Notes under the pieces: generated by a model
Databases searched by the model: none
Seen by the model: the letters and a program-made list of their open reading frames with translations, nothing else
What the model was told of the DNA's origin: nothing
Position numbers and translations under genes: made by a program
Shown: piece after piece, positions 35,472 to 44,422 of the stretch
Layout: each line of letters opens with the position of its first letter
Numbering within the stretch: position 1 is the first letter of the stretch
DNA from: an uncultured Bacteroides sp.
GTDB lineage: Bacteria; Bacteroidota; Bacteroidia; Bacteroidales; Bacteroidaceae
NCBI GenBank assembly: GCA_944322355.1
Contig: CALUOT010000005.1
Location: forward strand, 1-64,000
Length of the DNA: 64,000 bases
Direction: 5' to 3'

Positions 35472-38361
35472 GCCGAATGTACGGGTAACCTTGAAAGCCA
35501 ATGCTGAGATGCTGGATGAAGTGATGGTAGTGGCTTACGGTACGGCCAAGAAGTCTTCATTCACCGGTTCGGCTTCTACTATTAGTAATGAGAAACTGGA
35601 ATCGCGTCCCATCACGAACATTACGAAAGGCTTAGAAGGACAGACTACCGGTGTGCTGACTACTTCCGGTTCCGGTCAGCCGGGCGAATCGGCTTCTATC
35701 GTAATTCGTGGTTTTGGTTCAATTAATGCATCGCAGGATCCATTGTATGTAGTAGACGGTGTTCCATACGACGGTACGCTTTCTTCCATCAACCCTTCGG
35801 ACATCGAGTCGATGACTATTTTGAAGGATGCTTCCGCCGGTGCTTTGTATGGTGCCCGTGGTGCCAACGGTGTAGTTATGATTACCACTAAACGAGGAAG
35901 TGAAGGTAAGGCAAAAGTGACATGGCGCTCTACTGCCGGTTGGTCATCACGTGCCATCCCGGAATATGAAACAGTAAATCAGAAAGATTTTGTTCAGTTG
36001 AGTTATGAAGCAGCCCGTAACAGTTATGCCTTTACCAACGGATATCCTTGGGCACAAGCAGAAGCATTGGCCCGTGCTTCATTGGCAAGCAATCTAGGTG
36101 GTGGAGCAGGGGAACTTTATAATCCGTTTAAAAACTACACATGGAATGAATTAATAGATCCGGCTACCGGCCAAGTACGTGCAGATGCTCAATCGGCGTG
36201 GGATGAACGTTGGTTAGATGCTGTTCAAAATGACAATGCCTTCCGTCATGAACATCAGTTCTCACTGAGTGGTGGTACGGAAAAGACCAGATATATGTTT
36301 TCATTAGGTTATCTGAATGAAGACGGTATTTTGACCAATACCGGATTCCAACGATACAACGGTCGTGCCAATGTCAGCTCGGAAGTAACTGATTGGTTCA
36401 AAGGAAACATGAACGTGTCATTGACTCATTCGATCATGGACTACAGCCAATACGATGGTTCTTCTACTTCCAACGTATGGTATTCTGCCCAATTCATCTC
36501 TCCATTATTCCCTGTATATTTGAAAGATGCGAATGGAGCCAATGCTTTGGATGAAGATGGCAATCCTCAATTGGATTACGGTGAATCAGGTCGTCCGGGC
36601 AGTTATACAGACTACAACCCGCTTGGAGGTTTGGTTGATGACAAGTCTTATGTTAAAAATGATGTAGCCAGCTTGCGCACCGGCTTCACTTTTGGTTCGG
36701 ACAAAGATAACTTCGGTGTATTCAAGGGTTTGAAGTTTGCTGTAAACTTTGGTATGGACTACCGCAACATGAACCAGATGAACTACATGAACATGTATCA
36801 CGGTAACCAAGCTAACGCCGGTGGTTTACTTCAGAAGTACAACACCCGCATGCAGAGCTATACCTTCAACCAACTGCTGACATGGAATCGTACATTTAAT
36901 CTGCATAGTTTTGATGTATTGCTTGGTCATGAGTTCTATGCTTATCAATATGAATACTTATCTGCCGGTAGAACCGGTCTGGTAGATGGTATTCTTGAGT
37001 TACGTCCGGGTGCTGTGCTTTATGATGCAGACTCCTATACAGATAAGTATCGCATTGAATCATGGTTCGGACGTATTAACTATGATTTCGATGAAAAATA
37101 TTATTTCTCTGCTTCTTTGCGTACCGACGGTTCTTCTCGTTTCCACAAAGACCACCGCTGGGGTACATTCTGGTCAGTAGGTGCCAACTGGCGCATCTCA
37201 AAAGAAGCTTTCATGGAAGATATTGACTGGATTAACAACTTGTCCGTTAAGGTAAGTTACGGTGAGCAAGGAAACGACAACATAGGTTCTTTCTATGCTT
37301 GGCAAGGTCTCTACGATTTGAGCTGGACAAACGAAAACGATCCTGGTTCTTTCCCCTCCACATTGGAAAATCCGACTTTAACATGGGAAAAGAATGGAAA
37401 CTTGAATGTGGGCATCGAAGCGTCATTGTTTGACCAACGCCTGAATATCAATGCTGAATATTACAACAAGAAGACTACCGACATGTTGTTGAGCTATCCG
37501 ATGGCTACTTCTACTGGTTATAATGGTTACAATGCCAACGTGGGTAGTATGCGCAACAGTGGTTTCGAATTCGAAATCAAGGGTACGCCCATCAAGACTA
37601 ACGACTTCACTTGGAATATTACATGGATGGGCTCTACCGTCAAAAATAAAGTACTGAAATTGACAGGCGAAAGTCCTGAAATCATTAATGGTATTTACAG
37701 CATTAAAGAAGGCATGCCGTTGAATACGTTCTACATGGCCAAGAGTGCCGGTGTAGACCCTGCTACCGGAGCTCAACTCTATTGGGTATACGATACAGAC
37801 ACGAACGGCAATAAGATCAGTGAAGATTACATTACCAGTGATTATAGTAAAGCCAATAATAGCAAATATTATTTAGGCAGCCGTATCCCGAACCTATATG
37901 GTAGTCTTGGTACAGATTTGTCTTGGAAAGGCTTAGACTTTTCTATTTTGACCACTTACTCTATCGGTGGCAAAATTTATGATAGTTTGTATGCAGCTTC
38001 CATGAATAATATGTATTACAACAACACTTGGAATGTGCATGCATTGCGCCGTTGGCAAAAACCGGGTGACATCACTGACGTACCCCGAATCGAGATTGCA
38101 GGTACATACGCTACCAATGACCGTTTCTTAGTGGATGCTTCGTACTTCGCCATCAAGAACATCACGCTGGGCTACACGTTGCCAAAGACTTGGATGCAAA
38201 AGGCTCATTTAGGTTCTGTTCGCGTTTTCGCTTCGGTTGATAATCTGGCCTTGTTTACTCATCTGCAAGGAATGGATCCGCAATATAACTTCAGCGGCTC
38301 TACAGACTATGTGTATACACCGAACAAGACATGGTCGTTCGGTTTTGAAATTAATTTCTAA
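35446..38361 (+). CDS. Silent susC, cassette 4 (N-terminally truncated, otherwise intact)
   Basis: There are 971 residues from the M of TYVGMEEQK; with the fixed part it would be 1050. It has DEVMVVAYGTAKKSSFTGSA, a plug domain and a full barrel ending WSFGFEINF. The C-terminal region (LQGMDPQYNFSG) resembles cassette 2 (KGMNPQYSFNG) more than cassettes 1 and 3. There is no signal peptide or promoter in the present orientation. Inversion between 15.9 and 35.4 kb would place it in frame behind the expressed promoter. Confidence 0.9.
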   Translation: MEEQKVAIKPNVRVTLKANAEMLDEVMVVAYGTAKKSSFTGSASTISNEKLESRPITNITKGLEGQTTGVLTTSGSGQPGESASIVIRGFGSINASQDPLYVVDGVPYDGTLSSINPSDIESMTILKDASAGALYGARGANGVVMITTKRGSEGKAKVTWRSTAGWSSRAIPEYETVNQKDFVQLSYEAARNSYAFTNGYPWAQAEALARASLASNLGGGAGELYNPFKNYTWNELIDPATGQVRADAQSAWDERWLDAVQNDNAFRHEHQFSLSGGTEKTRYMFSLGYLNEDGILTNTGFQRYNGRANVSSEVTDWFKGNMNVSLTHSIMDYSQYDGSSTSNVWYSAQFISPLFPVYLKDANGANALDEDGNPQLDYGESGRPGSYTDYNPLGGLVDDKSYVKNDVASLRTGFTFGSDKDNFGVFKGLKFAVNFGMDYRNMNQMNYMNMYHGNQANAGGLLQKYNTRMQSYTFNQLLTWNRTFNLHSFDVLLGHEFYAYQYEYLSAGRTGLVDGILELRPGAVLYDADSYTDKYRIESWFGRINYDFDEKYYFSASLRTDGSSRFHKDHRWGTFWSVGANWRISKEAFMEDIDWINNLSVKVSYGEQGNDNIGSFYAWQGLYDLSWTNENDPGSFPSTLENPTLTWEKNGNLNVGIEASLFDQRLNINAEYYNKKTTDMLLSYPMATSTGYNGYNANVGSMRNSGFEFEIKGTPIKTNDFTWNITWMGSTVKNKVLKLTGESPEIINGIYSIKEGMPLNTFYMAKSAGVDPATGAQLYWVYDTDTNGNKISEDYITSDYSKANNSKYYLGSRIPNLYGSLGTDLSWKGLDFSILTTYSIGGKIYDSLYAASMNNMYYNNTWNVHALRRWQKPGDITDVPRIEIAGTYATNDRFLVDASYFAIKNITLGYTLPKTWMQKAHLGSVRVFASVDNLALFTHLQGMDPQYNFSGSTDYVYTPNKTWSFGFEINF

Positions 38362-38385
38362 TCCAACTTCTTAATTTTAAATAGT

Positions 38386-39927
38386 ATGAAGAAAATTATT
38401 AATTATATGCTTGTAGGGTTCTTAGGATGCACACTCTTGACCGGTTGCGCAGATGATGCATTGGAAACTTCGCCTACAGATTCAATGTCAAGTTCCGGTG
38501 TCGCTTCTAATCCCGGCATGGCTATCGTTCCTCTGAACGGTATATATCGCTCCATGTATGCTTCCTGGTCTCCTACCGGTAATACACACCAAAGTTTCGG
38601 TATCAGTTCCTACGTACTGATGGCCGACTTGATGGGTGAAGATATGATTCAAGCTGCAGCAGGCAGTGGTTGGTTCTGGTACGATTGCTTATATCAAGTA
38701 AAGGATATGTATGCCAGCGGAGCATGGCGCCCATACGATTTGTGGAACTGCTTTTATACATGGGTAAATGCAGCCAATGCTATTGTAGCAGGCGATGGAG
38801 TCATGGAGGGAAGTACGGGAGATGTGAACTATGTGATAGGTCAAGCATATGCTATTCGCGCCTATTCTTACTTCATGTTAGCCCAAAATTTCGCCCGCAC
38901 ATACAAAGGGCATGAAAATGAGCCATGCGCTCCCATTTACACCGAACCGACCGTAGCCGGTACACAGGGCAAAGCTCGTTCCACGGTACAAGAAGTTTAT
39001 GACCAAATCATTAGTGACATTAATCGTGCCATTGAATTGTTAGGTGAAGCCAATAGCCGTACAAATAAAACACACATTAATCAAGGTGTAGCTTATGGAC
39101 TGTTAGCTCGTATTGCATTGACCATGGAAGATTGGAACACTGCTTACAGTGCAGCCGTGGCAGCGATTCAAACTAGTGGCTGCTCTATTCAATCAGTCGA
39201 TGCCCTCGGAGGGCTGAATGATGTCAGTGTAAACGACGTCATGTGGGGTGCATCTATTCGTTCTGATCAGTCTACTATGTATGCCAGCTTCTTCAGTCAC
39301 ATGGATTACGATTTGGGTGCTTATGCACAGACAGCTCCCAAGCAAATCAACAAAGACCTCTATGCTTTGATGAATGCAACAGATTTACGTAGAGACTGGT
39401 GGGATATAGACCATCCAGCCAATACTGATGACAGCGGTTATACACAGGTGAAATTCCTTTCGGCCAACACACAGACTTGGGAAGGAGACTACATTTGGAT
39501 GCGTGTGGAAGAAATGTATCTGATAGCTGCTGAAGCTGCGTGCCGTTTGGGTGACGAAAACACGGCTCGACAGTTGTTAGGAAGCCTGATGAGTCAACGC
39601 GACCCCGCTTATAGTGTAGAGGGATTGACTGGTACAGAACTGGGGGCAACCAGTGCCATACGTACGGGATCACTGTTGGAAGCCATTATCGATCAACGCC
39701 GCATTGAATTGTGGGGGGAATATGGTCGCGTATGGGATTTACGTCGCTTGAAACAAGGTTTCACCCGCACTACAAGTATGGGATGGCCAACAGCAGCTTT
39801 GTTGACCGGACGCCCGACAACTAATCCTGAGAATTATATGTGGGTGATGACCATTCCACAAAGCGAGTTTGACGGGAATGCGAGTCTCAATCCAGAGACT
39901 GATCAGAACCCGTTGGGCGATGAATAA
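38386..39927 (+). CDS. SusD/RagB-family lipoprotein, cassette 4 (silent)
   Basis: The protein has 513 residues, with a lipoprotein signal ending at C21 (LLTGC). The family C-terminal motif is present (IWMRVEEMYLIAAEAACRLGD, IDQRRIELWGEYGRVWDLRRL). The reading frame is intact and starts 24 bp after susC4. Pairing with its own susC suggests each cassette switches as a full receptor unit. Confidence 0.93.
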   Translation: MKKIINYMLVGFLGCTLLTGCADDALETSPTDSMSSSGVASNPGMAIVPLNGIYRSMYASWSPTGNTHQSFGISSYVLMADLMGEDMIQAAAGSGWFWYDCLYQVKDMYASGAWRPYDLWNCFYTWVNAANAIVAGDGVMEGSTGDVNYVIGQAYAIRAYSYFMLAQNFARTYKGHENEPCAPIYTEPTVAGTQGKARSTVQEVYDQIISDINRAIELLGEANSRTNKTHINQGVAYGLLARIALTMEDWNTAYSAAVAAIQTSGCSIQSVDALGGLNDVSVNDVMWGASIRSDQSTMYASFFSHMDYDLGAYAQTAPKQINKDLYALMNATDLRRDWWDIDHPANTDDSGYTQVKFLSANTQTWEGDYIWMRVEEMYLIAAEAACRLGDENTARQLLGSLMSQRDPAYSVEGLTGTELGATSAIRTGSLLEAIIDQRRIELWGEYGRVWDLRRLKQGFTRTTSMGWPTAALLTGRPTTNPENYMWVMTIPQSEFDGNASLNPETDQNPLGDE

Positions 39928-39957
39928 GTTTAATTATTAACTATAAAAACTATCTTT

Positions 39958-40755
39958 ATGAGATTGACAAAATATATCTTGGGACTGGGCATAGCAGTCA
40001 TGAGTTTACTCACGTCCTGCGAGCAAGATAATATGGGCCCTGTTTATGAAGGAACAACCATGGGGGTTACATTTGCCATCAATGCGCAAAGTGTATCGTT
40101 CCCTGCCACTGGATATGAAGGTTTTGATGTAGAAGTGATACGAGCAGAAACGGCAGAAGCTGCCACTGTAAATTTGAGTGCAGTAATGGCAGATGGAAGT
40201 GCTGTTCCTGCCGAGATTCAAGTTCCTTCGAGCATCAATTTCGAAGCTGGCTCACATACTGCGAATATTCATGTAAGCGTCGGTGATATTACTCCAGGGC
40301 AAAATTATCAGCTAGTATTGATACTGGACGAAGCCAATGCTCCCGTCGATGCTATTATACAAAAGACTGTAACTATCTACCGCGATTACACCTACGCTAC
40401 TGTCGGTATAGGCGAATATATTTCTACTTTCTTTACGATGGACGAAGCAGGTACACCGTATAGAACGCCCGTAGAAGTTCAAAGAGCTGAACAGAACCCG
40501 AATCTTTATAAAGCCGTTGGCGTATTTGAAGAAGGTTATGACATCGTATTCCAAATCGGAACAGATGGACGTAGAGTTTCTGTAGCACGCCAAGCTGTTA
40601 TAAGCGATATTAGCGGTTACGGTACGGGGTATGTATCCGGTAATGGAACTTTGGAGGATGGAACGATTACTGCTATACTTGAATTTACAGTAAGTGCCGG
40701 TTCGTTCGGTACAGCTGTAGAGACTTTGATCCTCCCGGAAGGAGCCATAGAATAA
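39958..40755 (+). CDS. Cassette 4 surface lipoprotein (SusE/F position)
   Basis: The protein has 265 residues, with a signal peptide ending at C21 (LLTSC). A strand-rich Calx-beta-like domain (about 35-140) is followed by a second domain with NLYKAVGVFEEGYDIVF and GYGTGYVSGNGTLEDGTI, paralogous to the cassette 3 protein. It is last in the operon, 30 bp after susD4, and is followed by a strong terminator. Confidence 0.8.
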   Translation: MRLTKYILGLGIAVMSLLTSCEQDNMGPVYEGTTMGVTFAINAQSVSFPATGYEGFDVEVIRAETAEAATVNLSAVMADGSAVPAEIQVPSSINFEAGSHTANIHVSVGDITPGQNYQLVLILDEANAPVDAIIQKTVTIYRDYTYATVGIGEYISTFFTMDEAGTPYRTPVEVQRAEQNPNLYKAVGVFEEGYDIVFQIGTDGRRVSVARQAVISDISGYGTGYVSGNGTLEDGTITAILEFTVSAGSFGTAVETLILPEGAIE

Positions 40756-40781
40756 TAGCAGTCATTCTTTGACTTTCCCCA

Positions 40782-40822
40782 AAAGCCCGCTTCGAGCAAT
40801 CGCCCCGAAGCGGGCTTTCTCT
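40782..40822 (+). terminator. Terminator of cassette 4
   Basis: AAAGCCCGCTTCG and CGAAGCGGGCTTT form a 13-bp perfect stem with an 11-nt loop, followed by CTCTTT. Confidence 0.9.
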
Positions 40823-40863
40823 TTATCCACCCTCTTCCCCACCGGAAGCCTGAAGTTTACCGC

Positions 40864-40960
40864 CACTTTACTACGGGTAAAGTGTTACTTTAGTACGGAT
40901 AAAGTAACACTTTAATACGACTAAAGCAATGCTTTAATGCGGATAAAGTATCACTGTATT
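40864..40960. repeat. 22-bp-period array, word CTTTAnTACGGnTAAAG
   Basis: CTTTA starts at 40866, 40888, 40910 and 40932, exactly 22 bp apart, and a degenerate CTGTA follows at 40954. Each unit is a small hairpin (CTTTA...TAAAG) around TACGG or a similar loop. This is the longest array seen, with five units. It lies between the cassette 4 terminator and the promoter of the next gene. The remaining sequence to 41095 holds nothing I recognise. Confidence 0.85.
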
Positions 40961-41095
40961 AAAATCAAATTGCAATAAAGCGTTAATCCTATGAGTATCA
41001 GCCATCTACCATTCGACCAGTTCGGGAGCCGGAGGCCATTTCAGCTCACGCAAGGTATAAAAGGTCCTATCCCATTGCATTTATAGCCGATAAAC

Positions 41096-41126
41096 TTTGC
41101 TTTTTCAAACGGATAATCTATCTTTG
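41096..41126 (+). promoter_or_regulatory. Promoter of AAA-ATPase-like gene 2
   Basis: TTTG, a 19-bp spacer and TATCTTTG (41119-41126) match the consensus. The flanking sequence (AACTT, TTTTTCAA, GGAT) parallels the promoter of the paralogue at 19.2 kb. The ATG is 24 bp downstream of the -7 box. Confidence 0.8.
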
Positions 41127-41150
41127 AAGTGAATTTTAAAGCATGGGGTT

Positions 41151-42911
41151 ATGGCAAAAATACTTCCTTATGGACTGACCGACTTCCCGCGCATCATCCG
41201 CGAGAACTATTATTACGTAGACAAAACGCGCTACATCGAACTGATAGAGCGCATGCCCTCTTTTCTCTTCTTGCTACGACCACGCCGATTTGGCAAATCG
41301 TTATTCCTGACCATGCTGGAAACTTATTATGATGTACGATATGCCGATCGTTTTGAAGAATTGTTCGGCCATCTGTACATCGGACAGCACCCCACCCCCC
41401 TGCACAACCGTTACTTGGTGCTTCGTTTCAACTTCTCGGCGATAAGCAACCGACTGGAAGATTTGGAAGCATCTTTCAATCAATATTGCTGCATGGTAAT
41501 GCGTACTTTCGTATGGGCCAATGAAAAGTTTTTCGGTACAGAAGTGTGGGACACGGTGAACCGTGACGAAACCCAACCGGGATTGATGCTTTCTGCTATC
41601 GAACGCTATGCAGCCATCAAAGGAGGCATACGCATCTATCTGATAATAGACGAGTACGACAACTTTACCAACACGATACTATCCGCCTACGGGACGGAAC
41701 GTTACCGCCTTGTCACTCACGGAGACGGATTCATCCGCAGTTTCTTCAACGCTATCAAAGCCGCCACGACAGCCCCCGATGCCGTATTGGAACGCCTGTT
41801 CATCACCGGTGTCAGCCCGGTAACCATGGACGATGTGACCAGCGGGTTCAACATCGGGACGAACATCAGTACCAACCCATTGTTCAATCAAGTGGTAGGA
41901 TTTAGTGAAACAGAATTACGCGAGATGCTGGCTTATTATAAAAAGGCAAGAGCACTGCCGGAACATGCGACCGTGGACGGACTGATAGCTACGATGAAAC
42001 CTTGGTATGACAATTATTGCTTTGCCAAAGAATGCTTAGACGACCCCATGTACAACTCGGATATGGTGTTATACTTCCTGAACCATTACCTGATGTTGGG
42101 TATGCCGCCTGAAAACAGGATTGACAACAACATCCGCACGGACTATAACAAACTGAGACATGTGATAGAAATCGACCAAACATTCGGCGAGAATGCTTCG
42201 GTTGTTCAGGAGATTATAGCCCGCGGCAGTATCACGACCGATGTAGCAACGGCTTTCCCTGCCGAACGCATTGCAGATACCAGCAACTTCAAAAGTCTGC
42301 TGTTCTACTTCGGCCTGCTTTCCATCCGGGCAGTCGAACGGGGCAAGACCATATTGGCCATTCCCAATCTAACCGTGCGCGAGCAAATGTACACCTATCT
42401 GACGGAGGCATATCGGAAGGCCAACCTCTTCACCATAAACATGGGACACCTTTCCAGACTGGTGGAGAAAATGGCTTACCAAGGAGCGTGGCAACCGGTT
42501 TTCCACTTCTTTGCCGAAGAGTTGAAGCGTCAAAGTGCCATCCGGGAATTCATCGAAGGCGAAGCCCACATCAAGGGATTCCTATTGGCTTACTTAGGAT
42601 TGACCTGCGGCTACATCATCTTCCCTGAATATGAAGCCTCCAAAGGGTATGCCGATTTCTACATGATGCCCGACTTGCAGAATCAACCGGATATAGCTTA
42701 CAGTTATATCATCGAAGTAAAATACCTGCACCGTGATGCACCGGCCGCTGCCTTGGCTACCGCGAAACGTGAAGCAAGCGGGCAACTTCTTCGCTACGCC
42801 AACGATTCCCATGTACAACAGACGAAAGGGAAGACCCGTTTGTGCCTCCTTACACTGATATTCAGGGGATGGGAATTACTGGAAATGGAAGAAGAGGAAG
42901 CTAATCGGTGA
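41151..42911 (+). CDS. AAA-ATPase-like protein with C-terminal PD-(D/E)XK nuclease domain (paralogue 2)
   Basis: The protein has 586 residues and starts MAKILPYGLTDFPRII. Motifs parallel the 19.2-kb gene: NYYYVDKTRYIELIER, P-loop region LLRPRRFGKSLF, Walker B-like YLIIDEYDNF, SPVTMDDVTSGFN, and a C-terminal nuclease-type core (YADFYMMPDL followed by YIIEVKYL). It stands alone just outside the sus array. Biochemical function is unknown. The conserved promoter suggests both paralogues are expressed under the same general conditions. Confidence 0.86.
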   Translation: MAKILPYGLTDFPRIIRENYYYVDKTRYIELIERMPSFLFLLRPRRFGKSLFLTMLETYYDVRYADRFEELFGHLYIGQHPTPLHNRYLVLRFNFSAISNRLEDLEASFNQYCCMVMRTFVWANEKFFGTEVWDTVNRDETQPGLMLSAIERYAAIKGGIRIYLIIDEYDNFTNTILSAYGTERYRLVTHGDGFIRSFFNAIKAATTAPDAVLERLFITGVSPVTMDDVTSGFNIGTNISTNPLFNQVVGFSETELREMLAYYKKARALPEHATVDGLIATMKPWYDNYCFAKECLDDPMYNSDMVLYFLNHYLMLGMPPENRIDNNIRTDYNKLRHVIEIDQTFGENASVVQEIIARGSITTDVATAFPAERIADTSNFKSLLFYFGLLSIRAVERGKTILAIPNLTVREQMYTYLTEAYRKANLFTINMGHLSRLVEKMAYQGAWQPVFHFFAEELKRQSAIREFIEGEAHIKGFLLAYLGLTCGYIIFPEYEASKGYADFYMMPDLQNQPDIAYSYIIEVKYLHRDAPAAALATAKREASGQLLRYANDSHVQQTKGKTRLCLLTLIFRGWELLEMEEEEANR

Positions 42912-42968
42912 GGTACTGATTCAGCAAGTACAACATTCCCAGGCTGCTTATCGGGAATCAACTGATTA

Positions 42969-42999
42969 TTGGTAGTTTCCCGTTTTTTTTCTACTTTTG
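42969..42999 (+). promoter_or_regulatory. hflX promoter
   Basis: TTG (42969-42971), a 20-bp spacer and TACTTTTG (42992-42999) match the Bacteroides consensus. The ATG is 27 bp downstream. Confidence 0.75.
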
Positions 43000-43026
43000 C
43001 GGAAATAATCAATAAGCTACAGACAC

Positions 43027-44283
43027 ATGGCAATGAAAGAATTTGTGATTTCCGAAGCACAGGTGGAAACCGCCGTGCTGGTGGGACTCATCACCAAAAC
43101 ACAAGACGAACGAAAGACCAACGAATACCTGGACGAACTGGCCTTCCTGGCAGAAACGGCCGGAGCGGAAGTGGTGAAGCGCTTCACGCAGAAGCTGGAG
43201 CAGGCCAACTCGGTGACCTACGTCGGCAAAGGGAAACTGGACGAAATCAAACAATATATTAAAGAAGAGGAAGAAGCCGAACGCGAGATAGGGATGGTCA
43301 TCTTCGACGACGAACTCTCGGCCAAGCAGATACGCAACATCGAAGGCGAACTGAAGGTGAAGATACTGGACCGCACATCGCTCATCCTCGACATCTTCGC
43401 CATGCGCGCGCAAACGGCCAACGCCAAGACTCAGGTGGAACTGGCCCAATATAAATACATGCTCCCCCGCCTGCAACGCTTGTGGACACATCTGGAACGA
43501 CAAGGAGGTGGTTCGGGAGCCGGAGGCGGAAAGGGTTCGGTGGGACTTCGCGGACCGGGTGAAACGCAGCTCGAAATGGACCGACGCATCATCCTGAACC
43601 GCATGGCGCTGCTGAAAGAACGTCTGGTCGAGATAGACAAGCAGAAGGCTACGCAACGCAAGAACCGTGGCCGGTTGATTCGCGTAGCCTTGGTGGGCTA
43701 TACCAACGTGGGCAAGTCGACTTTGATGAACCTGCTGGCCAAGAGCGAAGTATTTGCCGAAAACAAATTGTTCGCCACCCTGGATACCACCGTGCGCAAA
43801 GTTATCATCGAAAACCTGCCATTCCTGCTGAGCGACACGGTGGGCTTCATCCGCAAGCTGCCTACCGACTTGGTGGATTCCTTCAAGTCGACCCTCGACG
43901 AGGTGCGCGAAGCCGACTTATTGCTGCACGTAGTGGACATCTCGCATCCCGACTTTGAAGAACAGATAGAGGTGGTCAACAAAACCCTGGCCGACATCGG
44001 CGCCGCCGGGAAGCCCGTCATCCTCGTGTTCAACAAGATAGATGCCTATACCTACATCGAGAAAGCGGAAGACGACCTGACCCCGCGCACCAAAGAAAAC
44101 CTGACGCTGAACGAACTGATGAGAACGTGGATGGCCCGGATGGAGGATAACTGCATCTTCATCTCCGCCCGGGAAAAAATCAACCTGGAGGAACTGAAGT
44201 CACTGACCTACCGACGGGTAAAGGAACTCCATGTACAGAAGTATCCCTACAATGACTTCCTGTATCAGACATACGAGGATTAA
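43027..44283 (+). CDS. hflX: GTPase HflX
   Basis: HflX binds the 50S subunit and splits or rescues stalled ribosomes, mainly under stress. The protein has 418 residues. The N-terminal HflX domain has the GKGKLDEI-like segment and the glycine-rich linker GGGSGAGGGKGSVGLRGPGE (about 158-178). The G domain has G1 GYTNVGKST (about 224-232), G3 DTVGF and G4 NKID. HflX of other phyla often lacks the long acidic C-terminal tail, and this one ends at YPYNDFLYQTYED. GC content and codon use look higher than in the ATPase and sus genes, consistent with core genome. Confidence 0.95.
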   Translation: MAMKEFVISEAQVETAVLVGLITKTQDERKTNEYLDELAFLAETAGAEVVKRFTQKLEQANSVTYVGKGKLDEIKQYIKEEEEAEREIGMVIFDDELSAKQIRNIEGELKVKILDRTSLILDIFAMRAQTANAKTQVELAQYKYMLPRLQRLWTHLERQGGGSGAGGGKGSVGLRGPGETQLEMDRRIILNRMALLKERLVEIDKQKATQRKNRGRLIRVALVGYTNVGKSTLMNLLAKSEVFAENKLFATLDTTVRKVIIENLPFLLSDTVGFIRKLPTDLVDSFKSTLDEVREADLLLHVVDISHPDFEEQIEVVNKTLADIGAAGKPVILVFNKIDAYTYIEKAEDDLTPRTKENLTLNELMRTWMARMEDNCIFISAREKINLEELKSLTYRRVKELHVQKYPYNDFLYQTYED

Positions 44284-44287
44284 TAAA

Positions 44288-44395
44288 GAATGATGAATGA
44301 TGAATGAAGAACTTACCATGCGGCACAATAGTACACACGGACAGCGCAGCCCAATTCTTCATTCTTAATTCTTCATTCTTAATTTAACAGATATC
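44288..44395. repeat. Low-complexity inverted repeat region
   Basis: GAATGATGAATGATGAATGAAG (44288 on) has a 7-bp period. About 40 bp later ATTCTTCATTCTTA occurs twice in tandem (from 44353), in the opposite sense. The two sides can pair as a long imperfect stem. It lies between hflX and the DUF4954 gene and does not show a 22-bp period. Confidence 0.6.
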
Positions 44396-44422
44396 GTATC
44401 ATTTAATTTCAAATATAGAACT

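Noticed and set aside
43009..43656. Open frame of 215 codons opposite hflX
   Set aside because: A shadow of high-GC hflX sequence; the protein is a low-complexity mix without family motifs.
44288..44395. Low-complexity ATTCTTCATTCTTA region as another member of the 22-bp array class
   Set aside because: Its periods are 7 and about 15 bp, not 22.
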